DNA of 64,000 nt from Cellulophaga sp. HaHaR_3_176 (GCF_019021925.1 NZ_CP058990.1:3312001-3376000), one strand, 5' to 3'; positions 44,672 through 54,096 are shown, counted from the stretch's first letter. The notes: generated by a model not told the origin, from the sequence alone. Made by a program: numbers and translations.

Positions 44672-44717
44672 TAAAAGACTTTGCGGTCTGTTTGTTAATT
44701 TCCTAAAACCCCAAATC

Positions 44718-45332
44718 ATGGAAAAAAATTTAAAGAGTATGGCTACTGTTCAGCGAATGCAAGTAGCAGGATTAGAGTTATTTTATAAGAATGGATTTTA
44801 TAATACTAGTGTAGATGATATTTTAAAAGAGTTGTCTTTATCTAAAGGTGCTTTTTATTATCACTTTAAATCTAAAGAAGATTTTTTCATATCAATTTTA
44901 CAAAACCTAGTAGTACGTAAAGTGTATAGCATGCTAATTGAACCTATTGAAGGACATGATAATCCATTAGACTTAATTACTAATTGTATTGAAGATGCTT
45001 TACAAACAGCAGAGCATAATGAGAATGATTATGGTTTTGTTTTAAGTAATTTTATAAGTGAATTTAATGGTAAAAACCCTGAAATTATGAAGTACCTGAA
45101 TGATACTTTAAAAATATGGGAGGTTAATTTAGTTTCATCTTTGCAAAAAGGAAAATTTAATGGCTATGTAGACCGTCATATTGACTGTGAGGGTGTAGCA
45201 TCATACATTATGTCTTCTTATATCGGAATAAGGTCTTTAATGGTAGAAGGTACAGCATCTGCTTTAAGATACCGTTATATGCAACAGTTAAAATTCTACT
45301 TTAAAGCAATGGCATCAAAGCAAACAGCTTAA
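44718..45332 (+). CDS. TetR/AcrR-family transcriptional regulator
   Basis: This is a 204-residue one-component regulator. The N-terminal helix-turn-helix is clear (SVDDILKELSLSKGAFYYHFKSKEDFF, about residues 28-55) and is followed by an all-helical ligand-binding domain. The start is taken at MEKNLKSM, 21 codons inside the longest frame, since the region before it contains the promoter and family members begin here. It faces the GT9 gene tail-to-tail with a shared TTAA stop. No efflux or degradation gene is adjacent, so the target is unknown; autoregulation through the repeats upstream is plausible. Confidence 0.88.
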   Translation: MEKNLKSMATVQRMQVAGLELFYKNGFYNTSVDDILKELSLSKGAFYYHFKSKEDFFISILQNLVVRKVYSMLIEPIEGHDNPLDLITNCIEDALQTAEHNENDYGFVLSNFISEFNGKNPEIMKYLNDTLKIWEVNLVSSLQKGKFNGYVDRHIDCEGVASYIMSSYIGIRSLMVEGTASALRYRYMQQLKFYFKAMASKQTA

Positions 45333-46366
45333 TTCGTTAATTCGGTTATTTTTTCAACAACAGAGTCAATTGAAATAGTTTTCATAGCATTTTCATATCC
45401 TTCGGGGAATTTGTTGCCATATACAGAAGTCGGTATTAAAGGGTATTTTTCCCTATCTGCTGTAAGCGCATTTTCTTCTTTTTGAACAAAAGGGTAAAAA
45501 CCAGCATAAGGGTGAGTTACGCCCCAAAGCGTTATAGTAGGTATTGCAAACATTGCGGCTAAGTGAGCGTTTCCACTATCCATGGCTATCATTACATCTA
45601 ATTTAGAAATAACAGCTAATTCTTCTTTAAAAGATACTTTTCCAGCTAAACTAGTTGCGTTTTCATAGGTAGTTGCCCATTTGTTTAATTGCTCTGTTTC
45701 TGATGGTCCTCCACCAAATAGCAGTATTTTATACGTATTGGTAACATTTAAAATAGAAATAACTTTTTCCATCATATTCAACGGGTACATTTTTCCAGAA
45801 AAAGCTGCATATGGAGCTATACCAATCCATTTTTTAGTATCCTTTCCAATAAGATCTTGAGTTGTATCTGATACGTTTTCTTTAGATAGAAGGTTTGCGT
45901 TGTTTAATTTAATATTAAAACCCAATTCTTTAAAAACATCAGCATAGCGTTGATGTGTTGTTTTTAAAGGGGCAAATAGTTTATTTTTTTCAGCAGTTAA
46001 TTTTTTCTTTTCACTTCTGCCTTTCTTAATTTGAATAAATGGAATTCTTGTACTTTTAAAAAACATTTTGAGAATGTTGCTACGAAGCACATTGTGTAAA
46101 TCGGCAACAGCATCAATTTTTAGAGCTTTTAATTCTTTGTAAAGCTTTAAAAGTCCTAAAACACCTTTGTGTTTTCCTTTTATATCTGCCTCGAATACTG
46201 TAACATTTGGTAGTTGTGAAAACATGGGTTTGAAAAAACCTCTAGTCAATAAAGTAATTTTTATTTCAGGGTGCTGTTGTGTTAATGCAAGAAGTACAGG
46301 AACAGTCATGGCAACATCACCCATTGCAGATAACCTGATAACCAATAGGTGCTTGTGTTGTAACAT
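45329..46366 (-). CDS. Glycosyltransferase family 9 (heptosyltransferase-like)
   Basis: This 345-residue cytoplasmic transferase has the GT9 layout of two Rossmann domains, with the RLSAMGDVAMTVPVL start and the C-terminal MDSGNAHLAAMFAIPTITLWG segment that binds the nucleotide sugar. GT9 enzymes add heptoses to the lipopolysaccharide core. It lies 16 bases after the DUF4254 gene on the same strand, a pairing often seen in Flavobacteriia. The acceptor cannot be told. Confidence 0.87.
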   Translation of the reverse strand: MLQHKHLLVIRLSAMGDVAMTVPVLLALTQQHPEIKITLLTRGFFKPMFSQLPNVTVFEADIKGKHKGVLGLLKLYKELKALKIDAVADLHNVLRSNILKMFFKSTRIPFIQIKKGRSEKKKLTAEKNKLFAPLKTTHQRYADVFKELGFNIKLNNANLLSKENVSDTTQDLIGKDTKKWIGIAPYAAFSGKMYPLNMMEKVISILNVTNTYKILLFGGGPSETEQLNKWATTYENATSLAGKVSFKEELAVISKLDVMIAMDSGNAHLAAMFAIPTITLWGVTHPYAGFYPFVQKEENALTADREKYPLIPTSVYGNKFPEGYENAMKTISIDSVVEKITELTN

Positions 46367-46382
46367 GTTTTTAAATTAGGGC

Positions 46383-46985
46383 TTATTTTTTACCTCTAAG
46401 AACAGGGTTTAACTCATCATCATTATACATTTTCATCTGTTTGTAGACTTTCATGTATTTGTTTCCCTTTTCAATATCTTCAAGCAATTGATCTATTGCA
46501 GTTGATAAATCCTTTTTTTGTTCTAAAAGAATTGCTAGTTTATCTTGACATTTTTTTAGATGATCTTGTGAAGCGCCCGTTCTGTTTGCTTCTTCTTTCA
46601 TGTGATAAACTTTAAGCGAAAGAATTGATAATCTATCTATTGCCCAGGCCGGACTTTCTGTATTTATAGTAGCACCTTCTTTTAATTGTACTGACTGATA
46701 TTTATTTAAAAAATAACTGTCAATATACTCAACTAAATCTGTCCTGTCTTGATTGCTAGCGTCAATTTTTCGTTTTAAAACTAAAGCGTCTGTTGGGTTT
46801 ATGTTCGGATCCCGAATAATATCTTCATAATGCCATTGAACTGTGTCAATCCAATTTTTTCGGTATAATAAATGAGCAACTTCATCTTTAGGGTAAGGGT
46901 TTTCAAAAGATTGGTATACATCATCTTTGATATGATATTTATCTATACTTTCTTCGAAAATGGAAAATGCAAAATCACTAAACAT
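46383..46985 (-). CDS. DUF4254 protein
   Basis: This 200-residue soluble helical protein matches DUF4254, a family found mainly in Bacteroidota next to glycosyltransferase 9 genes. No catalytic motif or membrane segment is seen. It is followed by the GT9 gene after 16 bases and so may take part in core-oligosaccharide synthesis, perhaps as a partner protein. That is inferred from context. Confidence 0.8.
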   Translation of the reverse strand: MFSDFAFSIFEESIDKYHIKDDVYQSFENPYPKDEVAHLLYRKNWIDTVQWHYEDIIRDPNINPTDALVLKRKIDASNQDRTDLVEYIDSYFLNKYQSVQLKEGATINTESPAWAIDRLSILSLKVYHMKEEANRTGASQDHLKKCQDKLAILLEQKKDLSTAIDQLLEDIEKGNKYMKVYKQMKMYNDDELNPVLRGKK

Positions 46986-47021
46986 ATATACTAAGTTTTG
47001 TACAAAGATATTTTATTTGTT

Positions 47022-47954
47022 TTAAATAAATCGACCCAATAAGGCAAGGAATGGAATTAGAACAAGCGCAATTAGTAAAATCTCTTTAATATTAGGCTTT
47101 TTAATAGTTTCAATATAGTTAGATAAGAATACTGAGGTAGGGAAAAAGGTTAATAATATTGGTGTTATTGCGTTTGACGATTTAAGTAGTGTTATTACCA
47201 AACCTAAAACGAAATACACGGTAATTAAGCGCATGGTATTAATTCTACCTTGACCTGAGTTTGATAGTTTAATGAATGTGAGAACAATCAATGTTAACGT
47301 TGCAATAGCGTATAATAATAGCTTGATACTATTTTGCCAAACATAAATAAAATCTAATGTAATATTTATAGAAAAAGTATAATGTTTAATTAAAAAATCG
47401 TTTTGATTTAAAAGTGTAGAAACACCTAAGCTAATTATTAAAACAGTTAATAAACCGATTATAGGAACAAACCAGTTTCTAATATTTTTAGGTTCGTATA
47501 AATAAATAGTAACAAAGATTAAAAATATGAATAGTAGTGCCCAATCATAAAATAGACTAGATATTACAACCCACAATGTAGCATCAAAGAGTTTTAGCTT
47601 TATATTTTTTAAAGATTTTATACTAACCAGGCGCCTGATTGCTAAAAGCATGAAAAATGTGCAAAAAACGGAGTTATGGTCTATTAAAACCTCAGGAAAT
47701 AGTACTATTAATAACGTAAAAAATAAAATTGTAAAAGAGTGTGGCTCTGTAATTTTATTACGTTTAATGATAAAATTTATGATAAAAACACTAAATATTA
47801 AAGTAGCTAAAGTTATAACTTCTTCTATTAAATTTTCGTGTTCATAGAGCTTCGAGAATAGAGAAAATACGGCAACAAAATAGAATACAAACAGGAAAGT
47901 AAGTACAATTATATAATTAATTGGTTTTGTTTTGCCAAAAATGCTTGAAATCAT
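47022..47954 (-). CDS. DUF6427 multi-pass membrane protein
   Basis: This 310-residue inner-membrane protein has about 9-10 hydrophobic helices and few charged loops. It matches DUF6427, a flavobacterial family with no known function. It is divergent from the DUF6341 gene and lies 36 bases before the DUF4254 and GT9 genes, so it may be first in that leftward unit. Size and topology recall glycan-related membrane proteins, but I see no motif to support this. Confidence 0.78.
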   Translation of the reverse strand: MISSIFGKTKPINYIIVLTFLFVFYFVAVFSLFSKLYEHENLIEEVITLATLIFSVFIINFIIKRNKITEPHSFTILFFTLLIVLFPEVLIDHNSVFCTFFMLLAIRRLVSIKSLKNIKLKLFDATLWVVISSLFYDWALLFIFLIFVTIYLYEPKNIRNWFVPIIGLLTVLIISLGVSTLLNQNDFLIKHYTFSINITLDFIYVWQNSIKLLLYAIATLTLIVLTFIKLSNSGQGRINTMRLITVYFVLGLVITLLKSSNAITPILLTFFPTSVFLSNYIETIKKPNIKEILLIALVLIPFLALLGRFI

Positions 47955-47974
47955 CTACGGTTTTTATATTTTTG
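47945..47974 (+). promoter_or_regulatory. Promoter of the DUF6341 gene
   Basis: TTG (47945-47947) is followed after 19 bases by TATTTTTG (47967-47974), a full match to the Bacteroidota consensus, 19 bases before the ATG. The TTG overlaps the first codons of the divergent DUF6427 gene. Confidence 0.55.
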
Positions 47975-47993
47975 CTTTGTAAATATAATTAAG

Positions 47994-48215
47994 ATGGAAT
48001 CATTATTTAAAGCGATTGAAGATTTATTTGTAAACGTACTTTTTGCACCGTTAGATGCATTACGATTTATGGAGAGCTGGTGGGCATCAAACACACTAAA
48101 TTGGATATTTATGATTATTGGTAGTATTGCCTTTGTTTATTGGATGCTACAGTTGAAAAAATATAACGATAGTGGAGAAGAAAGAAAAGATGTAACTGGA
48201 CACTCTTACTTATAA
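47994..48215 (+). CDS. DUF6341 small membrane protein
   Basis: This 73-residue protein has an amphipathic N-terminus (MESLFKAIEDLFVNVLFAPLDAL) and one membrane helix (about residues 34-52), then a charged tail. It belongs to DUF6341, a small flavobacterial family that, as I recall, is sometimes misnamed uracil phosphoribosyltransferase. It is a single rightward gene ended by a strong terminator. The function is unknown. Confidence 0.8.
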   Translation: MESLFKAIEDLFVNVLFAPLDALRFMESWWASNTLNWIFMIIGSIAFVYWMLQLKKYNDSGEERKDVTGHSYL

Positions 48216-48223
48216 AACATTTT

Positions 48224-48257
48224 AAAAAAGCCCTTTTCTTAAGAAAAGGGCTTTTTT
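48224..48257. terminator. Bidirectional terminator between DUF6341 and purD
   Basis: AAAAAAGCCCTTTTCTT is followed at once by its perfect complement, a 17-base palindrome whose centre would open as a small loop. T runs border it on both strands. It lies 9 bases after the DUF6341 stop and 5 bases after the purD stop, so it serves both. Confidence 0.9.
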
Positions 48258-48261
48258 ATGT

Positions 48262-49533
48262 TTAAAGATCAAATCCTAAATCTTTTCGATAGTACATTTT
48301 ATCGAATTGTATTTTTTCCATGTTTTCATAAGACTTTTTTAAAGCCTCTTTAAAATCGACTCCAAAAGCAGTAACTGCTAAAACTCTACCACCTGCAGTA
48401 ACAACAGCATTGTTTTTCAATGTAGTTCCTGCATGAAAAACAGTAGCATCATCAATTTTATCAAAACCAGTTATTTCAATTCCCTTTTCATAAGCTTCAG
48501 GGTAGCCACCAGAAACAGCCATTACGGTTGTTGCAGTGCGTTCATCTAACTGTAAATCTATTTGATCTAAAGTTTGGTTAGCAACAGCTTCAAAAACCTC
48601 TAGTAAATCATTTTTAATTCTTGGAATAACAACTTCTGTTTCAGGATCACCCAAACGAACATTGTATTCTATTACTTTAGGACTATTATTAACTTTAATT
48701 AAACCAATAAAAATAAATCCTTTATATGGTAAATTATCCTTTTTAAGACCTTCTACGGTGGGTAAGATTACATTGTCATGTATCTTGTCCATAAACTCCT
48801 TATTAGCGAAAGGAACAGGAGAAATAGCACCCATACCACCAGTATTCAAACCAGTATCACCTTCACCAATACGTTTGTAGTCTTTTGCCGTTGGTAATAC
48901 TTTATAATTTTTACCATCAGTTAAAACAAAGACACTTAATTCTATTCCGTCTAAAAATTCTTCAATAACAACGGTAGTACTTGCTGATCCGAATTTGGCG
49001 CCAACAAGCATTTCTTTCAACTCGTCTTTAGCTTCTTGTAAATCTTTTAAAATAAGAACACCTTTTCCGGCTGCTAGACCATCTGCCTTTAAAACGTAAG
49101 GTGGTTTTAGCGTTTCTAAGAATTGATATCCTTTTTCAAGAGTTTCAGAAGTAAAGCTCTGGTAAGCTGCGGTTGGAATGTTATGACGCATCATAAATTC
49201 TTTTGCAAAATCTTTACTACCTTCAAGAGTGGCAGCAGCCTTTTGTGGGCCAATTACCGGAATAATTTTTAATATTTCATCATTCAAGAAAAAATCATGA
49301 ACACCATTTACTAAAGGATCTTCAGGACCAACAATGACCATATTTATTTTTTCTGAAACTACAGCGTTTTTAATAGCTTCAAAATCGTTTACACCAATAG
49401 CTAAGTTTGTGGCAATGGCAGCAGTACCTGCATTACCTGGGGCAACAAATAGTTTAGAAAGTTTCGGACTTTGTTTTAATTTCCATGCAAGTGTGTGTTC
49501 TCTACCACCTGCACCAAGAATAAGAATGTTCAT
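48262..49533 (-). CDS. purD: Phosphoribosylamine-glycine ligase
   Basis: GAR synthetase joins phosphoribosylamine and glycine with ATP in the second step of purine synthesis. The start is taken at MNILILGAGGREHTLAW, six codons inside the longest frame, as this is the usual family start. The 423-residue protein has the N-terminal nucleotide fold with GAGGREH (7-13), a central ATP-grasp domain (GLAAGKGVLI near residue 150), the metal-binding NVRLGDPE motif near residue 290, and the C-terminal domain. It is a single-gene unit, lying downstream of the polysaccharide locus behind a terminator. Confidence 0.96.
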   Translation of the reverse strand: MNILILGAGGREHTLAWKLKQSPKLSKLFVAPGNAGTAAIATNLAIGVNDFEAIKNAVVSEKINMVIVGPEDPLVNGVHDFFLNDEILKIIPVIGPQKAAATLEGSKDFAKEFMMRHNIPTAAYQSFTSETLEKGYQFLETLKPPYVLKADGLAAGKGVLILKDLQEAKDELKEMLVGAKFGSASTTVVIEEFLDGIELSVFVLTDGKNYKVLPTAKDYKRIGEGDTGLNTGGMGAISPVPFANKEFMDKIHDNVILPTVEGLKKDNLPYKGFIFIGLIKVNNSPKVIEYNVRLGDPETEVVIPRIKNDLLEVFEAVANQTLDQIDLQLDERTATTVMAVSGGYPEAYEKGIEITGFDKIDDATVFHAGTTLKNNAVVTAGGRVLAVTAFGVDFKEALKKSYENMEKIQFDKMYYRKDLGFDL

Positions 49534-49552
49534 AAGAGAAGATTTTGGCAAA

Positions 49553-49583
49553 AATACCTATTGAAGTTGAATCAATAGGTATT
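49553..49583 (-). terminator. Terminator of the polysaccharide locus, overlapping the purD promoter
   Basis: The 12-base perfect stem AATACCTATTGA/TCAATAGGTATT has a 7-base loop and is followed leftward by a TTTTTG exit. The same exit bases read TATTTTTG (49549-49556 on the minus strand), a perfect -7 element 15 bases ahead of purD. The locus and purD thus meet at one compact site. Confidence 0.75.
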
Positions 49584-49611
49584 AATGGTCGGAATATTAT
49601 AATATAATTGG

Positions 49612-50592
49612 TTAAGATTGTTTAGAAAAATCACGGTGTTCTTTTTTCTGTAACTCTTCAGAAGATAATGATTTAAAATAATCATAAACGATTTTTAAAC
49701 CTTCAGCACGCTGGACTTTTGGCTCCCATCCTAAAATTTCTTTAGCTCTAGTGATATCTGGTTCACGTTGCAATGGGTCGTCTTGTGGTAAAGGCTTAAA
49801 GATTATTTTTTGATCTGTGCCAGTCAGTTTAATAATTTCTTGCGCGAACTCAAGAATAGTAGTTTCATGTGGGTTACCAATATTTATCGGGTCAGTATAA
49901 TCACTCATTAATAATCGATAAATACCTTCTACTTGATCATCAACATAGCAGAAAGAACGTGTTTGAGATCCGTCACCAAAAACTGTTAAATCTTCACCTC
50001 TTAGAGCTTGCCCCATAAAAGCAGGAACAACACGACCATCATTCAAACGCATACGAGAGCCGTATGTGTTAAAAATACGAACGATACGAGTATCTACACC
50101 ATGGTAACGGTGGTAGGCCATTGTAAGCGACTCCATAAAGCGTTTTGCCTCATCATAAACACCTCTTGGACCTATAGAACTTACGTTCCCATAGTAATCT
50201 TCAGTCTGCGGGTGTACTAATGGATCGCCATAAATTTCAGAAGTAGATGCAACTAAAATTCGTGATTTTTTTTGTTTTGCTAAGCCTAATAAGTTTAATG
50301 TACCTAACGAACTTACTTTAAGTGTTTGAATAGGTATTTTTAAATAATCGATAGGGCTAGCTGGCGATGCAAAGTGTAATATATAATCTAAATGTCCACT
50401 AACATGTACAAAGTTTGAAATATCATGATGATGAAATTCAAAATTTTCTAAAGGGAAAAGGTGCTCTATGTTTTTTAAATCTCCTGTAATTAGGTTATCC
50501 ATAGCAACTACAGAATACCCTTCTTTTATAAATCGATCACATAAATGTGAACCTAAAAACCCTGCGGCACCTGTTATAAGTATTCTTTTCAT
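49612..50592 (-). CDS. UDP-glucuronate decarboxylase (UDP-xylose synthase)
   Basis: This extended short-chain dehydrogenase converts UDP-glucuronate to UDP-xylose. The 326-residue protein has the NAD loop GAAGFLGS (8-15), the catalytic pair Tyr146/Lys150 in YDEAK, and the [11 protein letters not shown] segment typical of the UXS family. It starts directly at the end of the sugar-transferase gene with no gap, and is last in the polysaccharide locus. UDP-glucuronate would have to come from a UDP-glucose dehydrogenase outside the window. Confidence 0.88.
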   Translation of the reverse strand: MKRILITGAAGFLGSHLCDRFIKEGYSVVAMDNLITGDLKNIEHLFPLENFEFHHHDISNFVHVSGHLDYILHFASPASPIDYLKIPIQTLKVSSLGTLNLLGLAKQKKSRILVASTSEIYGDPLVHPQTEDYYGNVSSIGPRGVYDEAKRFMESLTMAYHRYHGVDTRIVRIFNTYGSRMRLNDGRVVPAFMGQALRGEDLTVFGDGSQTRSFCYVDDQVEGIYRLLMSDYTDPINIGNPHETTILEFAQEIIKLTGTDQKIIFKPLPQDDPLQREPDITRAKEILGWEPKVQRAEGLKIVYDYFKSLSSEELQKKEHRDFSKQS

Positions 50593-51945
50593 TTATATTG
50601 CTTTTTCATCACCGACAATTGCTTTTAGAACTGTTTGGACTATAATTTTAAAATCTAATATTAGAGACCAATTTTCAACATAAAAAATATCAAATTTCAC
50701 TCTATTTATAATATCTGAATCTGTTTCAATTTCACCTCGACACCCTTTTACTTGAGCTAAACCTGTAATGCCTGGTTTAACTAATTGTCTAAGCATGTAT
50801 TTATCTACTATGGTATCATATTCTAGAGATAGCTTTAACATATGCGGTCTCGGACCAACGACAGACATGTTACCAAAAAAAACATTATAAAATTGTGGCA
50901 ATTCATCCATGCTGGTTCTTCTTATAAATTTTCCAACTCTGGTAACACGCATGTCATTTTTTACCGTTTGAAACTTATCACCACCATTATCTAGGCCCAT
51001 AGATCTAAATTTATAGCAATAAAATTCTTTGTTATCTATTCCGTTTCGGAGTTGTCTGAAAAATATTGGTCCTTTTGATTCAAGTCTTATAACAAGAGCG
51101 ATTATAGGTGTTAACCAAGATAAAATACCTAAAATAACTACAATAGAAAATATAATATCAAAAGCTCTTTTTAATGCAGCATTAAAAGGATTATGTAATG
51201 AAATATCTCTAAGAGAAAGCACAGGGATATAATCGTAGTATTCGAATTTTAATTTTTTTGAAAAAATATTCTTGTTATCGGGAATGAATTTGAGTAACTT
51301 AAGGTTGTTATCGGCAAAGCTGATAATTGAGCTAATTTGTTGGTTCTTTAATTCAGATACTGAGCAATAAATTTCGCTTACATTATTATAGGTAATGAAT
51401 TCAAAAATTTTATTTAAATCGAATTGAGGATCTTTTACGTCAAATTGGTTTAAAAAATGATATCCATAATCTGTTCTTTCTTTAAATACAGATATTAATT
51501 GATCAGTTTTTTTATTTTTTCCTATAACGATAACATTCCTAAGGTTTCCTTTGACAACTTGTCTGAATTTTTTTATTAAGGCATAGTTGATGAATTTTGA
51601 GCAGAAAATAATTAAAGTAACAATTAAAAAATACTTTAATAAAAGAATTCTACTTATATCAAATTGCTTAAAAAAACCTACAAAAGAGAATAGAATTAAA
51701 AAAAATAATGAGAATTGAGTCATTAATAATTTTAAAATATAGGTAACTCTAGTATGTCGATATATTGTATAAAATTTACTTATAATTGATATTGTAACCC
51801 ATGCTAATGAAATAACACAATGGAATAACAAAGGATTCTGAAAACTTGTAAGAATGTATGAACCAAACAAATTTATTATTGCTAAATCTATTATGTAAGA
51901 AATAGGGTTTAATAAATTAGAAAATCGATGTTTTTTAAAAATCAT
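50593..51945 (-). CDS. Polyprenyl-phosphate sugar-1-phosphate transferase (WcaJ/PssY type)
   Basis: This membrane enzyme moves a hexose 1-phosphate from a nucleotide sugar to undecaprenyl phosphate, starting each repeat unit. The first 290 residues include about five helices and a CoA-binding-like Rossmann segment. The catalytic domain begins near residue 255 (LKRAFDIIFSIVVILG) and has the conserved FRQLRNG, DELPQFYNVFFGNMSVVGPRPH and KPGITGLAQVKGCRG motifs. The length of 450 residues fits the family. It is near the 3' end of the locus, which fits an initiating transferase in flavobacterial clusters. Confidence 0.9.
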   Translation of the reverse strand: MIFKKHRFSNLLNPISYIIDLAIINLFGSYILTSFQNPLLFHCVISLAWVTISIISKFYTIYRHTRVTYILKLLMTQFSLFFLILFSFVGFFKQFDISRILLLKYFLIVTLIIFCSKFINYALIKKFRQVVKGNLRNVIVIGKNKKTDQLISVFKERTDYGYHFLNQFDVKDPQFDLNKIFEFITYNNVSEIYCSVSELKNQQISSIISFADNNLKLLKFIPDNKNIFSKKLKFEYYDYIPVLSLRDISLHNPFNAALKRAFDIIFSIVVILGILSWLTPIIALVIRLESKGPIFFRQLRNGIDNKEFYCYKFRSMGLDNGGDKFQTVKNDMRVTRVGKFIRRTSMDELPQFYNVFFGNMSVVGPRPHMLKLSLEYDTIVDKYMLRQLVKPGITGLAQVKGCRGEIETDSDIINRVKFDIFYVENWSLILDFKIIVQTVLKAIVGDEKAI

Positions 51946-52010
51946 ACTACAAATTAAGTTTTTCTTTTTGAGTCAAATCAAGTTTTTCTAAAATTAATAT
52001 TTAGTAGGTA

Positions 52011-52850
52011 TTAATTTTTTGAATCCAAATTAGTAAACTGAGATAATATTTTTTTATTTATTAATTTTCTTTCCTTATCAAATATCCATCCCCATTTATT
52101 AAAATACTTAATCATAGACGTAACGTGGTAGTAAAGTAATTTACTGCTTTCATAAGAACCTTTACCATGTTTATGCTTTATGGAAACTAAAGGAAAATAG
52201 ATGGTTTTATATTTGTTATAAATTCTTCTAGTTAAATCAATATCCTCTGGATACATAAAGAATCTTTCGTCGAATCCATCAATAGTCTTAAAAACGTTTG
52301 TGTTTATGAACATAAAGCAGCCCATTACATATGGTACTTGAATTATTTTGTCAAAATTAAAAAATTTTAACTCATAGTGATAGTCAAATTTGTTCTGAAT
52401 ATAATTAATAGGTAAAAACCTTCTAACAATTAAATTTAATGGTGTTGGTAATAATTTTGCAGAATATTGGATAGAACCATCAAAGTTAAGAATTTTAGGC
52501 GCTAGAAGTCCGACATCTTGATTTTCATCCATATATTTTATAATAATGGGTATTATAGAAAATTCAAAATCAACATCTGCATTTAATACCAAGTGGTATT
52601 TTGATATTTCTTTTGCTTTATTAATGCCAATATTATGACCCGAGCCAAATCCTACATTTTTCCCCGTATATATATATTCAACATTATTTGAGTTATCAAT
52701 TTTATGTTTTAAGGTGTCTTTAGGTGAGTTGTCAATTAGAAATATTCTGTATTCAAGTTTTACGTTTTTAAATTTTTTAATAATATTTATAATTTCATCA
52801 TAATCTGTATTATAAAGAACAATAGATATTGTTAAATCGTAAATTTTCAT
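52011..52850 (-). CDS. Glycosyltransferase family 2
   Basis: This 279-residue cytoplasmic GT-A transferase has the NVEYIYTGKNVGFGSGHN segment, the metal-binding VLNADVDFEFS motif and a KFDYHYELK region in the acceptor part. It resembles rhamnosyltransferases of the WbbL type, and rhamnose is made by this locus, so rhamnose transfer is a fair guess. It lies 4 bases after the O-antigen-ligase-like gene. A 65-base AT-rich gap without a clear terminator follows it. Confidence 0.83.
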   Translation of the reverse strand: MKIYDLTISIVLYNTDYDEIINIIKKFKNVKLEYRIFLIDNSPKDTLKHKIDNSNNVEYIYTGKNVGFGSGHNIGINKAKEISKYHLVLNADVDFEFSIIPIIIKYMDENQDVGLLAPKILNFDGSIQYSAKLLPTPLNLIVRRFLPINYIQNKFDYHYELKFFNFDKIIQVPYVMGCFMFINTNVFKTIDGFDERFFMYPEDIDLTRRIYNKYKTIYFPLVSIKHKHGKGSYESSKLLYYHVTSMIKYFNKWGWIFDKERKLINKKILSQFTNLDSKN

Positions 52851-52854
52851 TGGT

Positions 52855-54096
52855 TTATTTTTTAGTTGATAAAATTTGCTTTAAAAAAAGTGCATTAAAT
52901 AAGCCATAAAAAACAGCGCCATGCATTCTTGAAAGTACATTTTCGAATAAGAAAAATGGTATTATTAGTATAATGAACGATAAGTAAACATAGTTTTCAA
53001 ATTTGAGAGCTAACTTCAGTTGCAAAAATAATGAACTCAAAAATAGTAATAGAGCAAATACACCTCCAGAAAGTAATAAATTTAAATACGTACTATGTGA
53101 GTTGTAATTCCCTTCTTCATATACTCTTGTGTGAAATTGCAAATAACAATTATTTAATTTTGCTTGAACGTCTCCGACACCAATACCCATAATTGGATTT
53201 TCTTTAAATATTTCTAATGCACATTGGTAGATACCAACTCTAATATTTGAAGATGTATGTGCGATACCAACAGGGGGTCTTAATTTTTGAGCGTTAATTT
53301 CATCTAAAAACCTAACCCTCAAAAATGATATTTGTGTTACTGAAATTACAATAATTAAAATAACGGATGCAGTAGCAACAAGCCTTTTAATTTTTGATTT
53401 AATGGCTAAGAAAACAAGAATAGATACAGCAATAAAGAAGCCTATTAAAGTTGCTCTTGATGCAAATAAAATTGATGTGAACAGGAAAAAAACAACTTGT
53501 AGTATTATTAATATATTTCCTAATCTAGATTGTACGCCTTTTAAAAGTTTATCTATTAAGAAAATTGAACAAAATAGCAACCATATTGAAAAATATGATG
53601 GATGCACATTTAAATTTTTTAGAACAATCCTAAATGGATTATTCCAAAAAGTTACTTCCTCTTGAAATATGAAATTATAAGCTCCAGATCTATAGATGTC
53701 AAAGAAAACATACACCGTAAATAATAGGCATGCTGTGTTAAATACCGCAATCAATTTATTCAATTGATTAACTGTGATTTTTTTTATAAAAAAAAGGATA
53801 AAAAAAGATAAAATTAAAACACTTGAACTTTGTTGAACTCTAGTTAAACCTTCTTTTAAGTTATCGGTATATAATAGACTGACCATCATTAACAGGACAA
53901 ATGATGCACTTGATAAAAAATATAATATATTTTTCTTTTCAAACTTTTCTTTAAAATATATAAAAGACGATAAGCTAACTATCCCAAACAATCCAATAGA
54001 TATAGATATTATATTATATTTATAGAAAGGAAAGCATAAAACTAAAGCAAGAAAATAGAAACGGACGTCTATTTTTTTATTAAAAAGTTTAATCAT
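52855..54096 (-). CDS. O-antigen ligase/polymerase-family membrane protein (first copy)
   Basis: This 413-residue membrane protein has about 11-12 helices and the large periplasmic loop before the last helices with the HSTYLNLLLSGGVF segment (about residue 320-335), which marks the Wzy/WaaL (PF04932) group. It either polymerises repeat units or links the glycan to a lipid or protein. Its start overlaps the GT4 gene end by 8 bases. A second protein of this class lies at 55200-56486, so one is probably the polymerase and the other the ligase. Confidence 0.82.
   Translation of the reverse strand: MIKLFNKKIDVRFYFLALVLCFPFYKYNIISISIGLFGIVSLSSFIYFKEKFEKKNILYFLSSASFVLLMMVSLLYTDNLKEGLTRVQQSSSVLILSFFILFFIKKITVNQLNKLIAVFNTACLLFTVYVFFDIYRSGAYNFIFQEEVTFWNNPFRIVLKNLNVHPSYFSIWLLFCSIFLIDKLLKGVQSRLGNILIILQVVFFLFTSILFASRATLIGFFIAVSILVFLAIKSKIKRLVATASVILIIVISVTQISFLRVRFLDEINAQKLRPPVGIAHTSSNIRVGIYQCALEIFKENPIMGIGVGDVQAKLNNCYLQFHTRVYEEGNYNSHSTYLNLLLSGGVFALLLFLSSLFLQLKLALKFENYVYLSFIILIIPFFLFENVLSRMHGAVFYGLFNALFLKQILSTKK

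Larger units (their letters stand above)
44245..44717. other. Divergent intergenic region with several inverted repeats
   Basis: This 473-base stretch between the DUF2064 gene and the TetR gene holds no supported gene. It contains a small hairpin (44308-44331, 8-base stem), two strong inverted repeats (44539-44566 and 44569-44615) and a -7 element (44664-44671) for the TetR gene. The length and repeats suggest regulatory content for both directions. Confidence 0.6.

Noticed and set aside
44245..44717. tRNA gene or other structured RNA in the long gap.
   Set aside because: No cloverleaf arms or conserved T-loop could be matched; only simple inverted repeats were found.
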